From NCBI GenBank assembly GCA_020247055.1, contig JADCJL010000226.1:1-64000 (forward strand): a stretch of 64,000 bases of DNA. Reading direction: 5' to 3'. The notes below the pieces were generated by a model. That model worked only from the letters and a program-made list of their open reading frames with translations, was not told the origin of the DNA and searched no databases. This DNA comes from Acidobacteriaceae bacterium. Lineage in GTDB: Bacteria; Acidobacteriota; Terriglobia; Bryobacterales; Bryobacteraceae. A program made the position numbers and the translations under genes. Positions 10,250-18,099 of the stretch are shown here, in pieces. Positions within the stretch are counted from its first letter, which is position 1. Each line of letters opens with the position of its first letter.

Positions 10250-11104
10250 CTACGACTCCAAATCGGCAGCTAACAATCGCTGTTCTTCTGGGGATGGTTT
10301 GAGTGAGATGAATTCGTCCGATCCGCACGGTGGGAGACCGAGGCGGCGGATCACATCACGATGATTTCGTCCCCAGAGCAGGGCGATTCCATCTTTGCTC
10401 AAAGAATCTCGTGCACCACCGTTTCGGCGAAGGCGCTTCATGGAATCTTTTTGCTGCGCCACGGACTCTACGACGCTGCGAGGAATCGGCGTGCGCTGCA
10501 CCAAGCGGAATAGAGTTGCCAGCCGCTCTGTTCCTCCCCGCGGAGCCTTGATGGCGGCCTGGGTAACCGGGTCCTGCTGCTCCCAAAAGTTTTGTGGATA
10601 GGGTTCATCCTGAAGAATCCATCTGACTTGGGAATAGCCCTCGCGTGAGATACCTCTCTTGCTGTCGCGATTCCCGCCCTGGTTGAGCAAATGCTCTCGA
10701 ATCACAAGGATACCAAGACTGCAACGGGCGCTCTTTTCGTTGATTCTGATGAGAATGCAGGGATGACCGATGGCTTCGGGAGGGATGGACCATTGCTTAT
10801 GAATCGTGTTCTTTACGTCCACTTCGACACCATCTATCAATAAATCGAGACGGTTGCCCTTGGGGATCCCAAGCAGCTGTCGAAGCCGGATCTCTACCTT
10901 GGTGCCGATATAGGTCTTTTCTGTCTTCTCGATCTCCTTGAGCGTGAACCGGTTACTGTGGGGAGTGTCGATCACGGCGTCGAGTATCTCACGAATCATG
11001 TGCCCAAAGGTTGCGGCAAAATTCACCCGTCGACCAACAACCTGAAGAATGGCCGCCTCGATCCGCGCTACGAGGGCGGCATCCCGCTCCTGTTCGCTGG
11101 TCAC
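10250..11104 (-). CDS. NaeI-type restriction endonuclease (type IIE)
   Basis: 284 residues. Residues TEKTYIGTKVEIRL, LDLLIDGVEVDVKN and IPPEAIGHPCILI follow the NaeI endonuclease domain as I recall it. Glu71, Asp87, Asp96 and Lys98 fall at NaeI E70, D86, D95 and K97 with a constant +1 offset, so the metal-dependent active site is intact. The segment ILDAVIDTPH aligns with the NaeI ligase-like TLDQLYDGQR, and Val44 takes the place of NaeI Leu43, the residue whose change to Lys turns NaeI into a topoisomerase. The C-terminal half (VAQQKDSMKRLRRNGGAR) matches the NaeI Topo/CAP-like DNA-binding domain. Family enzymes cut GCCGGC after binding a second site as effector; the same specificity here is inferred. 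It lies between the methyltransferase and vsr on the same strand. Confidence 0.93.
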   Translation of the reverse strand: MTSEQERDAALVARIEAAILQVVGRRVNFAATFGHMIREILDAVIDTPHSNRFTLKEIEKTEKTYIGTKVEIRLRQLLGIPKGNRLDLLIDGVEVDVKNTIHKQWSIPPEAIGHPCILIRINEKSARCSLGILVIREHLLNQGGNRDSKRGISREGYSQVRWILQDEPYPQNFWEQQDPVTQAAIKAPRGGTERLATLFRLVQRTPIPRSVVESVAQQKDSMKRLRRNGGARDSLSKDGIALLWGRNHRDVIRRLGLPPCGSDEFISLKPSPEEQRLLAADLES

Positions 11105-11210
11105 GCCCGGCTCCAGTGGAACAACCGACCGAGACTATCGCCGCAAGCTCCCATGGGATAAGCCTATCACCATGGAGGGGTACCTCCAACCGAAAAGGGC
11201 GGTACGATGC

Positions 11211-12305
11211 CTAACTCGCGGCTAGAACCATGCGGGAAACCGACAGGCAGGATTTCAGGCTGCTTGCGATCGCCCGGGCAAAGGGTGGCGGAAATGCATT
11301 GCCAACTTGACGGTACGCGGCCGTTTTGCCGCCGCTAAACTGCCAGCAGTCCGGGAAGCCTTGGATACGGGCGACCATGCGAACCGTGAGGCGGGGCATC
11401 CCAGTAAATCCCTTTTCTGGCGCAGAATTGGCTATCCCGAGGCCATCGACATGCAAACTCGCCCATGCCCGCCGGGCCCTTGTGGGTCCCAGGTCTGGCC
11501 CGCCGTGCTTTTTAGATCCCCCCACGACTGTGGGGGCGATCTCGTTGGCGTGCTGACGCCATGGCCCCGCCCCCTCCCAACCATTGGCAGCCATCAGATC
11601 ATGGAGCACGTCACCGACGGGAAGAGGCGGGGCCGTGTGCGGTTCGGGCCAGGAGAAATCCTCCGATCGCTCTTTGCGCACAGCGACAAAGACGACGCGA
11701 GGGCGAAGCTGGGGGACACCGAAGTCCGATGCATTCATCAGCTTCCAGCCGGGGCGATATCCCAGTTTTTCGAGTTCCGTACCCACATATTGGCGATAAT
11801 CAGCGAAAACAGCGTCGAGAATGCCACGGACATTTTCGATCATTATCGCTTGCGGGCGGATTTCGTCTACCAGCCGGATCATTTCAGGAAAGAGGTTGCG
11901 TTCGTCCTTTTCTCCTAACTGCTTTCCAGCCTTGGAGAAGGGCGGACAAGGCAATCCACCGGAAAGAATCTCGACCCCACGAAAGGGCCGACCATCGAAC
12001 TTGGCGAGATCGGTCTCCATGACATTCCATTCGGGACGATTGAGCCGAAGCGTCGCGCAGGCATGCTGATCGATCTCGACCAGCCCCTGGTGGTGAATCC
12101 CTGCTAGTTCATAGCCCAATGCTTGACCGCCCGCGCCAGCGCAGAGTTCCAGAGTACTGATGCCGATTTTGTGAAGCACTCCCTTACAGCTTAGCGAAGG
12201 TTCGAACCCGGAAGACCAGGTTTCTTCGGTAAAACCGGGAAAACAGGACTGCACAAACGGCGAGATTCGGTTTTTCTTCGCCATATCCACATTATCGTCA
12301 AACAC
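11211..12305 (-). CDS. DNA (cytosine-5) methyltransferase of the NaeI-like R-M system
   Basis: 364 residues from a GTG at 12305; ATG at 12284 (MAKKNRIS) is an equally good start. C5-methyltransferase motifs appear in order: I (LELCAGAGGQALG) for AdoMet binding, IV with the catalytic Cys (GGLPCPPFSKAGKQLG, Cys120), VI (MIENVRG), VIII (FGVPQLRPRVVFVAV), a variable target-recognition region around residues 225-300, IX (RLTVRMVARIQGFPD) and X (AYRQVGNAFPPPFARAIA). It should methylate the site cut by the adjacent endonuclease. The 106 bp between the two genes hold no C-protein gene. Base composition in this stretch looks less GC-rich than in the flanking genes, consistent with horizontal transfer. 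Confidence 0.94.
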   Translation of the reverse strand: MFDDNVDMAKKNRISPFVQSCFPGFTEETWSSGFEPSLSCKGVLHKIGISTLELCAGAGGQALGYELAGIHHQGLVEIDQHACATLRLNRPEWNVMETDLAKFDGRPFRGVEILSGGLPCPPFSKAGKQLGEKDERNLFPEMIRLVDEIRPQAIMIENVRGILDAVFADYRQYVGTELEKLGYRPGWKLMNASDFGVPQLRPRVVFVAVRKERSEDFSWPEPHTAPPLPVGDVLHDLMAANGWEGAGPWRQHANEIAPTVVGGSKKHGGPDLGPTRARRAWASLHVDGLGIANSAPEKGFTGMPRLTVRMVARIQGFPDCWQFSGGKTAAYRQVGNAFPPPFARAIASSLKSCLSVSRMVLAAS

Positions 12306-12941
12306 CGGGCTGGCTTTAGCAACATTGTGATCCGGCCGGACCCTGTGATCGGCAACAGCGAATTACAAGGTGACCACGAACAACGAAATCACTCCTGGCG
12401 GGGACGGCGTCAAGAAACCAGCGGTAAAGGTCAAACGGAAGGTACGGGCAGCGGAAGATTCTTACGTCCTGGCCGATTAGGCGATTAGAAGAACGGGCTC
12501 ATGATGTGGCCGCACGAGCTGTTCAGTGCAAGGTGCGGCCAAGCCGAGGGTTCTGCCCTCATCGTCACCGAACTCGACTTCGTAGACCTTCGGGGCTGGA
12601 ACCTCCACTATCGTGCCGACCTGCCCGCGAACCAGCCCATGAAAAGGAAAGTCTACCGTCAACCACTTTGATCAGCTGAATCCGCAAGGGACCATTAAGA
12701 AGCTTCGCCAGCGGGTGGCGAGACTGAATTGCCGCCAAGTTCGAAACCATTGGCGTTGAACTAACGCCAGTTCCGCCAAAGAAGAAGCGGGAAGGCACCG
12801 GAAGAACCCGACGGCTACGGAGATAACTGATGGCGTTATCGGGTGCTAGTGGCAGTGATTTTCGAAGAACCGGACAGGGGTCTTCAAAACTCGGCCATTT
12901 TCCGAGGGGTCACTGGGACAACCCTGCCCGGACGAAGCAGC
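12306..12941. other. decayed junction of the accessory island
   Basis: Between the methyltransferase start and the HicB start the only recognisable coding remnant is a DUF4926-like frame at 12477-12662. A 36-codon plus-strand frame (GTG 12370 to TAG 12480, MTTNNEITPGGDG...) is open but matches nothing I recognise and has only an AAGG directly against the start. The rest looks like remnant sequence with stops in all frames. Confidence 0.4.
12477..12662 (-). pseudogene. DUF4926-like small protein, apparently 5'-frameshifted
   Basis: 61 codons from a TTG at 12662, with an in-frame stop 4 codons further upstream. The peptide (FPFHGLVRGQVGTIVEV, VYEVEFGDDEGRTLGL) matches the DUF4926 core, a short beta-rich protein often found in TA-like pairs. 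The usual N-terminal strand before the core is missing from this frame, but a fitting piece (IQLIKVVDG) sits directly upstream in another minus-strand frame, which suggests a frameshift near 12655-12665. It could still be expressed as a short form. No partner gene is recognisable. Confidence 0.5.
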
Positions 12942-13388
12942 ATGAGATACATGGCACTTCAATTCGATGTCGTGATTAAACGGGATGAAGAAGGCATGTA
13001 CGTGGCTTCGGTTCCCAAATTGCCTGGCTGCCGCGCCGATGCCGCGTCGCTCGATGAGTTGATGGCGGAGATCCGTGAGGCCATTGCATTATGTCTGGAG
13101 GCAAAGGGCCTGGCGCCCGCGCCCTTTGAATTCATCGGCATTCAACGTGCGTGTGACCATCGCCGCATGAACACTCTCCCGCGGCCCACGGGAAAAGAGT
13201 TGGTCAGCGCCCGGGAACGTGTAGGTTTTGTGGCCGAACGTATCAGAGGCAGTCACTGCTTCCTTCGGCATCGGGATGGCCGCGCCACGGTCGTGCCCCT
13301 GCGCAGCCGCACGCTGGACCTGGGCTTGTTGCGGAGGATTTTGGCCGACTGCTCGATGGAACGCAACGATCTGCTGGATTTACCGTAG
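12942..13388 (+). CDS. HicB-HicA antitoxin-toxin read as one fused frame
   Basis: 148 residues from ATG at 12942 (MRYMALQFDVVIKRDEEG). Residues 1-67 are a HicB antitoxin: partial RNase-H-like fold with YVASVPKLPGC and DELMAEIREAIALCLE. Residues 76-148 are a HicA mRNA-interferase toxin: GKELVSARERVGFVAERIRGSH with the conserved catalytic His105. The usual arrangement is two genes with overlapping stop and start. Here the HicA ATG at 13167 overlaps a TGA (13168-13170) that would end HicB after VTIAA if two bases near 13147-13152 were absent, so the fusion looks like a small indel at the junction. A real fusion, a mutation that inactivated the module, or a sequence error are all possible. HicA may also start independently at 13167. 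Confidence 0.85.
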   Translation: MRYMALQFDVVIKRDEEGMYVASVPKLPGCRADAASLDELMAEIREAIALCLEAKGLAPAPFEFIGIQRACDHRRMNTLPRPTGKELVSARERVGFVAERIRGSHCFLRHRDGRATVVPLRSRTLDLGLLRRILADCSMERNDLLDLP

Positions 13389-13448
13389 CCTCCGCTCGAC
13401 GATGTTGATCGGCGACGGCCGCTGGACCGCAAGCCGTACACTGAAGGT

Positions 13449-13667
13449 ATGGCCGCTCTGAAGAATCCCCTCGACGCGGACGGGATCAACATCGACGATC
13501 CCGCCGAACGTCAGGCCTTCTACGAGGCGCTGATTGCTCACGCCGCTCCGCTGGTTCGCGAAGAGCGGATGCTGGCTTTCCTCGCTGGGTTCATCGACGA
13601 ACAAGGCCGCGTCCTTGATCGGTCCCGCCTCACCAATGTGGACGCCAAGCTGAGCGTGGAGCAGTAA
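13449..13667 (+). CDS. small protein upstream of zeta-like kinase, candidate antitoxin
   Basis: 72 residues (MAALKNPLDADGINIDDPAERQAFYEALIAH...), acidic and predicted mainly helical. It ends 10 bp before the zeta-toxin-like gene on the same strand, the position of the small antitoxin in epsilon-zeta-type loci. I do not recognise a named family. The role as the partner of the kinase rests on context and size only. Confidence 0.6.
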   Translation: MAALKNPLDADGINIDDPAERQAFYEALIAHAAPLVREERMLAFLAGFIDEQGRVLDRSRLTNVDAKLSVEQ

Positions 13668-13677
13668 GCCCGCCTGC

Positions 13678-14385
13678 ATGCCTGCGCCGCGCATGGTGAT
13701 CGTCGCCGGACCCTCGGGCGGCGGCAAGTCCTCCATCTTCCCAATCTTCCAAATGCAGATCGACGCTTTCAGCACCGATCTCCGCGCCGCAACGTTGTTG
13801 GGGGAAGCGATGGGCGCGAGTAAGCCTATCTTTCAACCGGCGTCTGCCGACGTTTCCCTGTACATGCAGTTTCGACAGCAGGCCGGGCAAGAGATGGAGC
13901 GCTTCATCGATGAGCACATCGACCGGCGCAAGTCCTTCGCATTCGAGACAACCCTTCGTGAAGTCACCTTCGATCAAGCCCGTCGCGCGCATCTGAATGG
14001 GTTCCGCGTCGAAATGATCTTCATCGCCGGGGGTGATGAACGGGAGCACATTGAACGTGTGGCCGAGCGTGGGGTTCGTGGAGGCCATGTCGCGTCCGAA
14101 GCCGCCCTCCGGGATATCTACCGGCGCGGCATGGTCATGTTGCGCCGCGCCTTCGAAGAGAACCAGCGGAAGAACATCGAAATCCTCGCGGTCTTCCACA
14201 ATCCGCGCGTACCGGTAGGCGAACAGCCGCGGCCCCAGCTCCTCGTCGAAATGGTGAGAGGCTATCCATCGCCAGAGCGGGGAATTGCCACGCTACTCCC
14301 CCAGTGGTTCGAAGACGCAGTGCGGGGCACCGACTTCGCTGTCGAACGGCTCCGGGGGCGTCTCGATAACGAACTGGAATGCTGA
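13678..14385 (+). CDS. zeta-toxin-like P-loop kinase
   Basis: 235 residues. A Walker A motif GPSGGGKSS lies at residues 11-19, followed by a DAFSTD segment, RKSFAFETTLREVTFDQARRA, GFRVEMIFIAGG and an Arg-rich RGVRGGHVASEAALRDIYRRG lid. This is the pattern of the COG4185/zeta-toxin group. Classical zeta toxins phosphorylate UDP-N-acetylglucosamine and poison cell-wall synthesis; many chromosomal relatives have unknown targets. With the 72-residue gene upstream it forms the second toxin-antitoxin-like module next to HicBA. The length is somewhat above the minimal kinase fold, with about 40 extra C-terminal residues. Confidence 0.82.
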   Translation: MPAPRMVIVAGPSGGGKSSIFPIFQMQIDAFSTDLRAATLLGEAMGASKPIFQPASADVSLYMQFRQQAGQEMERFIDEHIDRRKSFAFETTLREVTFDQARRAHLNGFRVEMIFIAGGDEREHIERVAERGVRGGHVASEAALRDIYRRGMVMLRRAFEENQRKNIEILAVFHNPRVPVGEQPRPQLLVEMVRGYPSPERGIATLLPQWFEDAVRGTDFAVERLRGRLDNELEC

Positions 14386-14393
14386 GAAGCAAC

Positions 14394-14417
14394 CCCCGCC
14401 GCGCAACAAGCGCGGGG
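14394..14417. terminator. GC hairpin between convergent genes
   Basis: CCCCGC(C)GCGC, loop AACAA, GCGCGGGG, starting 8 bp after the zeta-like gene stop and lying between it and the convergent 66-aa gene. There is no T run on either side, so it is a weak or Rho-assisted terminator at best. Confidence 0.4.
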
Positions 14418-14430
14418 ACGTGATAGGCGA

Positions 14431-14631
14431 TTATTTGACGGCGGTCGCCGGAAGGGTCTTACTCGACGCAATGAGAGTTTCGATCTTGCGAGGGTCAAAG
14501 GAAACTCGCGGTTGATTGCTTTCGGCCGCCAGGCGCTTGTAGTCTGCAACAATCGGGTCAATGCCGTAGTTGAATTGAGCCGCGTGTTCGTTGCGAATCG
14601 GCCGAATCTCTTCTACGATTGGATCTTCCAT
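14431..14631 (-). CDS. small conserved antitoxin-like protein
   Basis: 66 residues beginning MEDPIVEEIRPIRNEHAAQFNYG. This resembles a widespread short protein of the form MDPIVEEVR..R..HA..FNYDL..I..DLK found in cyanobacteria and acidobacteria, often near toxin genes. No toxin is adjacent on the same strand; the zeta-like gene is convergent. The family resemblance is from memory and the function is unknown. It closes the accessory island before the BNR gene. Confidence 0.65.
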   Translation of the reverse strand: MEDPIVEEIRPIRNEHAAQFNYGIDPIVADYKRLAAESNQPRVSFDPRKIETLIASSKTLPATAVK

Positions 14632-14684
14632 GGCCTCAGTCTCCCGTCAACTCGAAGGTCAGGTTAGAAGGGAAACCGCTTGGT

Positions 14685-16436
14685 CTAGGCGAACCAGGAG
14701 GGATCGAGCCGGTAGGCGCGGAGCACCGGATGCGGTTTGGGAGGATTTGACGAGGTGTAGTCGACGACTACGATCTCGCCGCCGGGAAGTTGGGCCCAAG
14801 CGCTGTATCCGCTGTTGCCCGCGCTGAAGCTGCCGTTGGGTTCGAGCATCAGGACGCGGTCGCGGCGGAATTGATCGGGGTAGCCTTTGCCGGGCGACCA
14901 GGACCAGTCGATGGAATGATCGCGGCGGTTCTGTACCTGGACGCGGAGGCTGCGCCAGTGCGAGATACCGGCGTTGTCCCGGTAGAGCGGGGAGACCAGA
15001 GGGCGCTTGGCGTCGTTGCGCTGGCCCTCAGCGCTTCCGGGACGGCGGCCGGCTGTACGATTGCCGAAGCGGACCAGACGGGTGTGAATGCCCTTGGTGG
15101 AGACTTCCAGTTTTCTTCGGTTATCCACAAAAACCTCGACGCGGGGGCCGTGGTTAACGATGCGAAGTTTGTGAAAGCGGCCGGGGGCCAGCGCAAAGCC
15201 TTCCTCCGGGCGGTCGGCGACTTCCAAGCGGTCCGGCAGCAGGCGGAAGTAGACGCCGGCGGCGATGAGACAGGATTCCGGGCCAGCGCGGTCGACCTGG
15301 ACCTCTGCTTCGAAGATGACGCGGCTGTCGTCGTCCTCGACCGGATAGAGCGTGAATTCGCAGCAGCCGAGATTCCCGTCCGTGGTTGCCAGCGTTAGCC
15401 TGTTGCGCTCGAGGCGACAGACGTTTTCGTCCCAGAGGAAGCTGTTGGGTTGGAAGGAGAATGTTTCCTCGGGATCGAAGGCGAAGACGCAGGTGCCGGG
15501 GGTGCCCCAGGCGTTTCGGTAGCTCATGAACATTTTGCCGCTGGCGAGTTTCGAAACGATGGGGCGATGGGCGTAGACGGGAAACAGCTGGGGTTTCGAC
15601 CAGGTACGACCGCCGTCTCTTGAAATGGCCCGGCGGCTGGGCTGTCCGAGCCGGCTGCCGGCGTCACCGATGCGGGAGATGGCGACGATGTGGTTTGGGG
15701 CGAACTCTCCGAGGCCGACCTCGCAGTCGCCGATCAGGGGGTCGTCGAAGACGGGATGCGTTTCGTTCCAGGATAGGCCTCCGTCACGGGAGAAGACGGC
15801 GGTAGAGCGGTAGTAATTAGGCCCCCAGGGCAAGGAGGGGTGTTTTTTGGCGTTGGTGGGTCTTGCATCGGTTCGGGTGTAGACGAGGGTACCGTCGCTG
15901 AGTTCGACGATGTAGCTGGGCTCGCCGCCCCAGCTATCGATTTGTCTGGGGCCTTGCCAGGTCTTGCCTTTGTCGTCGGAGGTCCAGAGATGATTGGACA
16001 TACCGCGAGGAGGAAGCTGCCACTGGCTGAGCATGGGCCAATCGAATTTCGAGAGTTTGTTGCCCTTGTCGCTCAACAGCAGGAGGCGGCCATTGCGCGC
16101 TTTCCCGAGTTGGGGGGCCACCCAACAGGCTTTGTCTTTTTCAAAAGAGCTTGGGCTGACGAGTTGGTGGCCGGTCCAGGTACGGCCTCCGTCGGTGGAC
16201 CGGCAGGACCAGATATCGGAGACGGAGGCGATGTGTTCATCGGTACGCCGGTAGGTGCAGACGAGTTCGTTGCCGATGGCGGCCAGGCCGGCGGAGTGCA
16301 TGTACCAGTCGGGCTCCTCGCGCAGGGTGACGATGCGAGAGGGGTCGAGCTTTGCGGGGAGGTTGCTTCGTTTGGTCTTCGCGAGGGCGGCGGCGGCGAG
16401 GGAGGCGATCGCGGTGCGGCGTTTCATGCGGTCCAT
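14685..16436 (-). CDS. sialidase-like BNR-repeat protein
   Basis: 583 residues. The N-terminus (MDRMKRRTAIASLAAAALA) looks like a twin-Arg or Sec signal; MKRR at 16427 is an alternative start. Several Asp-box/BNR repeats mark a six-bladed sialidase-type propeller: STDGGRTWTG, SDDKGKTWQG, SRDGGLSWNE and SRDGGRTWSK. A later lectin-like or Concanavalin-like segment (about residues 330-450) is inserted before the final blade. I do not see the sialidase FRIP motif, so enzymatic removal of sialic acid is not proven; a related exo-glycosidase or a binding protein is possible. It is the last gene of the GntR-controlled operon and would act outside the cytoplasm. Confidence 0.8.
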   Translation of the reverse strand: MDRMKRRTAIASLAAAALAKTKRSNLPAKLDPSRIVTLREEPDWYMHSAGLAAIGNELVCTYRRTDEHIASVSDIWSCRSTDGGRTWTGHQLVSPSSFEKDKACWVAPQLGKARNGRLLLLSDKGNKLSKFDWPMLSQWQLPPRGMSNHLWTSDDKGKTWQGPRQIDSWGGEPSYIVELSDGTLVYTRTDARPTNAKKHPSLPWGPNYYRSTAVFSRDGGLSWNETHPVFDDPLIGDCEVGLGEFAPNHIVAISRIGDAGSRLGQPSRRAISRDGGRTWSKPQLFPVYAHRPIVSKLASGKMFMSYRNAWGTPGTCVFAFDPEETFSFQPNSFLWDENVCRLERNRLTLATTDGNLGCCEFTLYPVEDDDSRVIFEAEVQVDRAGPESCLIAAGVYFRLLPDRLEVADRPEEGFALAPGRFHKLRIVNHGPRVEVFVDNRRKLEVSTKGIHTRLVRFGNRTAGRRPGSAEGQRNDAKRPLVSPLYRDNAGISHWRSLRVQVQNRRDHSIDWSWSPGKGYPDQFRRDRVLMLEPNGSFSAGNSGYSAWAQLPGGEIVVVDYTSSNPPKPHPVLRAYRLDPSWFA

Positions 16437-16517
16437 TAGGTGCGCTTACTCCTTGGTTATGGATGGGTTATGGATGGGCGAGGGCGCCGGGGTCGGTGTC
16501 CGGCGAGGAACCAGGGT

Positions 16518-18056
16518 TCAGTGAGCATGTTTATGGGCGTCCCCTTCGGCGAGCTGGAGATCGGCGGGCCAAGCGAGTTCGATGCCATCGGCGCGGAGGA
16601 GGCGTTGGAAGTCTTCGACCTGGGTAGCGGCGGACTGGGCTGTCTGTTTTTTGGCGAGGCAGTAATGGGCGAGCAGGCCAGCGGCTTCGCCGATGTTCCA
16701 TTCGACGGGGTGGAGGCGGTAGCAGCCGTTGGTGACGTGTGTTGTCCCGATGTTTTTGCAGGCGGGCAGGAGGTTCTGTGTTTGTATCGGGATGAGGCTG
16801 CCGAGCGGAATCTGGAAGGGCAGAGCGGGAACGTCTACGTAGTTGTCCCCTCCGTGGGAGGGGTGGAGGTCGATGCGGTAATAGCCGATGCCGACGGAGT
16901 CCGGGTAGAGGGCGGCATGGGTCGCGCCGGGGCGGTGGTCGGCGGAGACCTCCTGTTCGGTAATCGTTTTCAGGGCCTGAATGCGGCGCGACTCGCGGAT
17001 GTAGGGAGCGAGGGCGAAGCCGTCGTCCGTTCCGAGGACGTGCGGCGCCAGCTTCAAGCCCGGGTGTTGTTGCTGGAGCCAGTAGAAGACACAGAGGCTC
17101 ATTTCGCGGGCGGCTTGCAGGTGTTGTTCGCGTTGCTCGGGGGTGCTGGTGATGAGGTCGCCATCGAGGTAATCGATGAGGGGCCAGTTGACGAGGCAGA
17201 TGTCTGAGGGGAAGAAGCCATCGGGATAGAGGGAGCGATCGCGGAGCCGCCGGTAGCTCCAGAGGCCGCTGAAAGCTTGGGGAGACTCCTGGTGGGGGGC
17301 AAAGTGGTAGCGGAGCGTTTCCATGGTGCGCGGGTGGGGTACGGTCCAATTCAGGAGGGGGCCCGGCCATGCGGGGGTAAGGTTAGGGATGTAATCGCGC
17401 CAGTAGTCATAGCGAGCTGGTTTGGCGATGCGATGATCCTGGCCGTCGTGGTGTTCGATGGCAAAGCACCAACTGAAGGCCTGGTTGTTGGCAGGGCGTC
17501 CGGGAGAGCCGGATTCGTGGTCGCATTTAGCGAGTGGGAGGAGGTCGCCGAGTTCGGTAGCGTCGAGGAAGAAGTCGGCTTCGACAGTTTTCGTTTGGCC
17601 CTGGTGATTGACCTGTGCGGCACGGACCAGTTGATGATGGACGTCGAGGGCGGTCACCGTGGCGTGATGCCAGACCTGGAGACGGCCGCTGGCGATATAG
17701 GGAGCGAGCATCGACTCGAGGACGGCGAGGCTAACGCGGGGTTCATGGCAGAGAGGGGAGACCCAGCCATTGCCGGGATTGAGTTGAGTTTTGACTTTGT
17801 ATTCGGCGCGGAGCGGGTAGTAGCGGCGGTAGTAATCGCGGATGCCTTCGCGGAGGGCGCGGTAGGAGCGGGTGCAACCGAAGTCCTCGATCCAACCGTG
17901 TTCGTCGGGAGGGACACCTTGGGAGGTGAACTGGCCGCCGATCCATTTGGTTTGTTCGAGGAGGATGACGCGGCGATGGTGACGGGCGGCAGCGAGGGCG
18001 GCAGCGACGCCGCCGGTGCCGCCGCCGGCGATGAGAACTTCAGTGCGATGGGACAT
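16518..18056 (-). CDS. FAD-dependent oxidoreductase (FAD_oxidored family)
   Basis: 512 residues. The Rossmann fingerprint lies at residues 8-40: VLIAGGGTGGVAAALAAARHH with the acidic end of the second strand in VILLEQTKWIGGQ. Central DFFLDATELGDLLPLA and late LLPACKNIGTTHVTNGCYRLHP are typical of pfam12831-type flavoproteins found beside glycan-degradation genes in Acidobacteriota and Planctomycetota. There is no signal peptide, so it is probably cytoplasmic. A His-rich tail (GDAHKHAH) may bind metal. The substrate is unknown; by context it oxidises an intermediate of the operon's pathway. Confidence 0.85.
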   Translation of the reverse strand: MSHRTEVLIAGGGTGGVAAALAAARHHRRVILLEQTKWIGGQFTSQGVPPDEHGWIEDFGCTRSYRALREGIRDYYRRYYPLRAEYKVKTQLNPGNGWVSPLCHEPRVSLAVLESMLAPYIASGRLQVWHHATVTALDVHHQLVRAAQVNHQGQTKTVEADFFLDATELGDLLPLAKCDHESGSPGRPANNQAFSWCFAIEHHDGQDHRIAKPARYDYWRDYIPNLTPAWPGPLLNWTVPHPRTMETLRYHFAPHQESPQAFSGLWSYRRLRDRSLYPDGFFPSDICLVNWPLIDYLDGDLITSTPEQREQHLQAAREMSLCVFYWLQQQHPGLKLAPHVLGTDDGFALAPYIRESRRIQALKTITEQEVSADHRPGATHAALYPDSVGIGYYRIDLHPSHGGDNYVDVPALPFQIPLGSLIPIQTQNLLPACKNIGTTHVTNGCYRLHPVEWNIGEAAGLLAHYCLAKKQTAQSAATQVEDFQRLLRADGIELAWPADLQLAEGDAHKHAH

Positions 18057-18099
18057 GGGGAGTGGGGTGGGGTGGGGATCGAGGGGGTAAACAGAGTCC

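Noticed and set aside
12195-12215. GGTTCGAACCC, tRNA-like T-loop
   Set aside because: It lies within the 5' coding part of the methyltransferase and no cloverleaf forms.
14685-16436. Calling the BNR protein a confirmed sialidase
   Set aside because: Asp boxes are clear, but the FRIP motif and catalytic set could not be identified.
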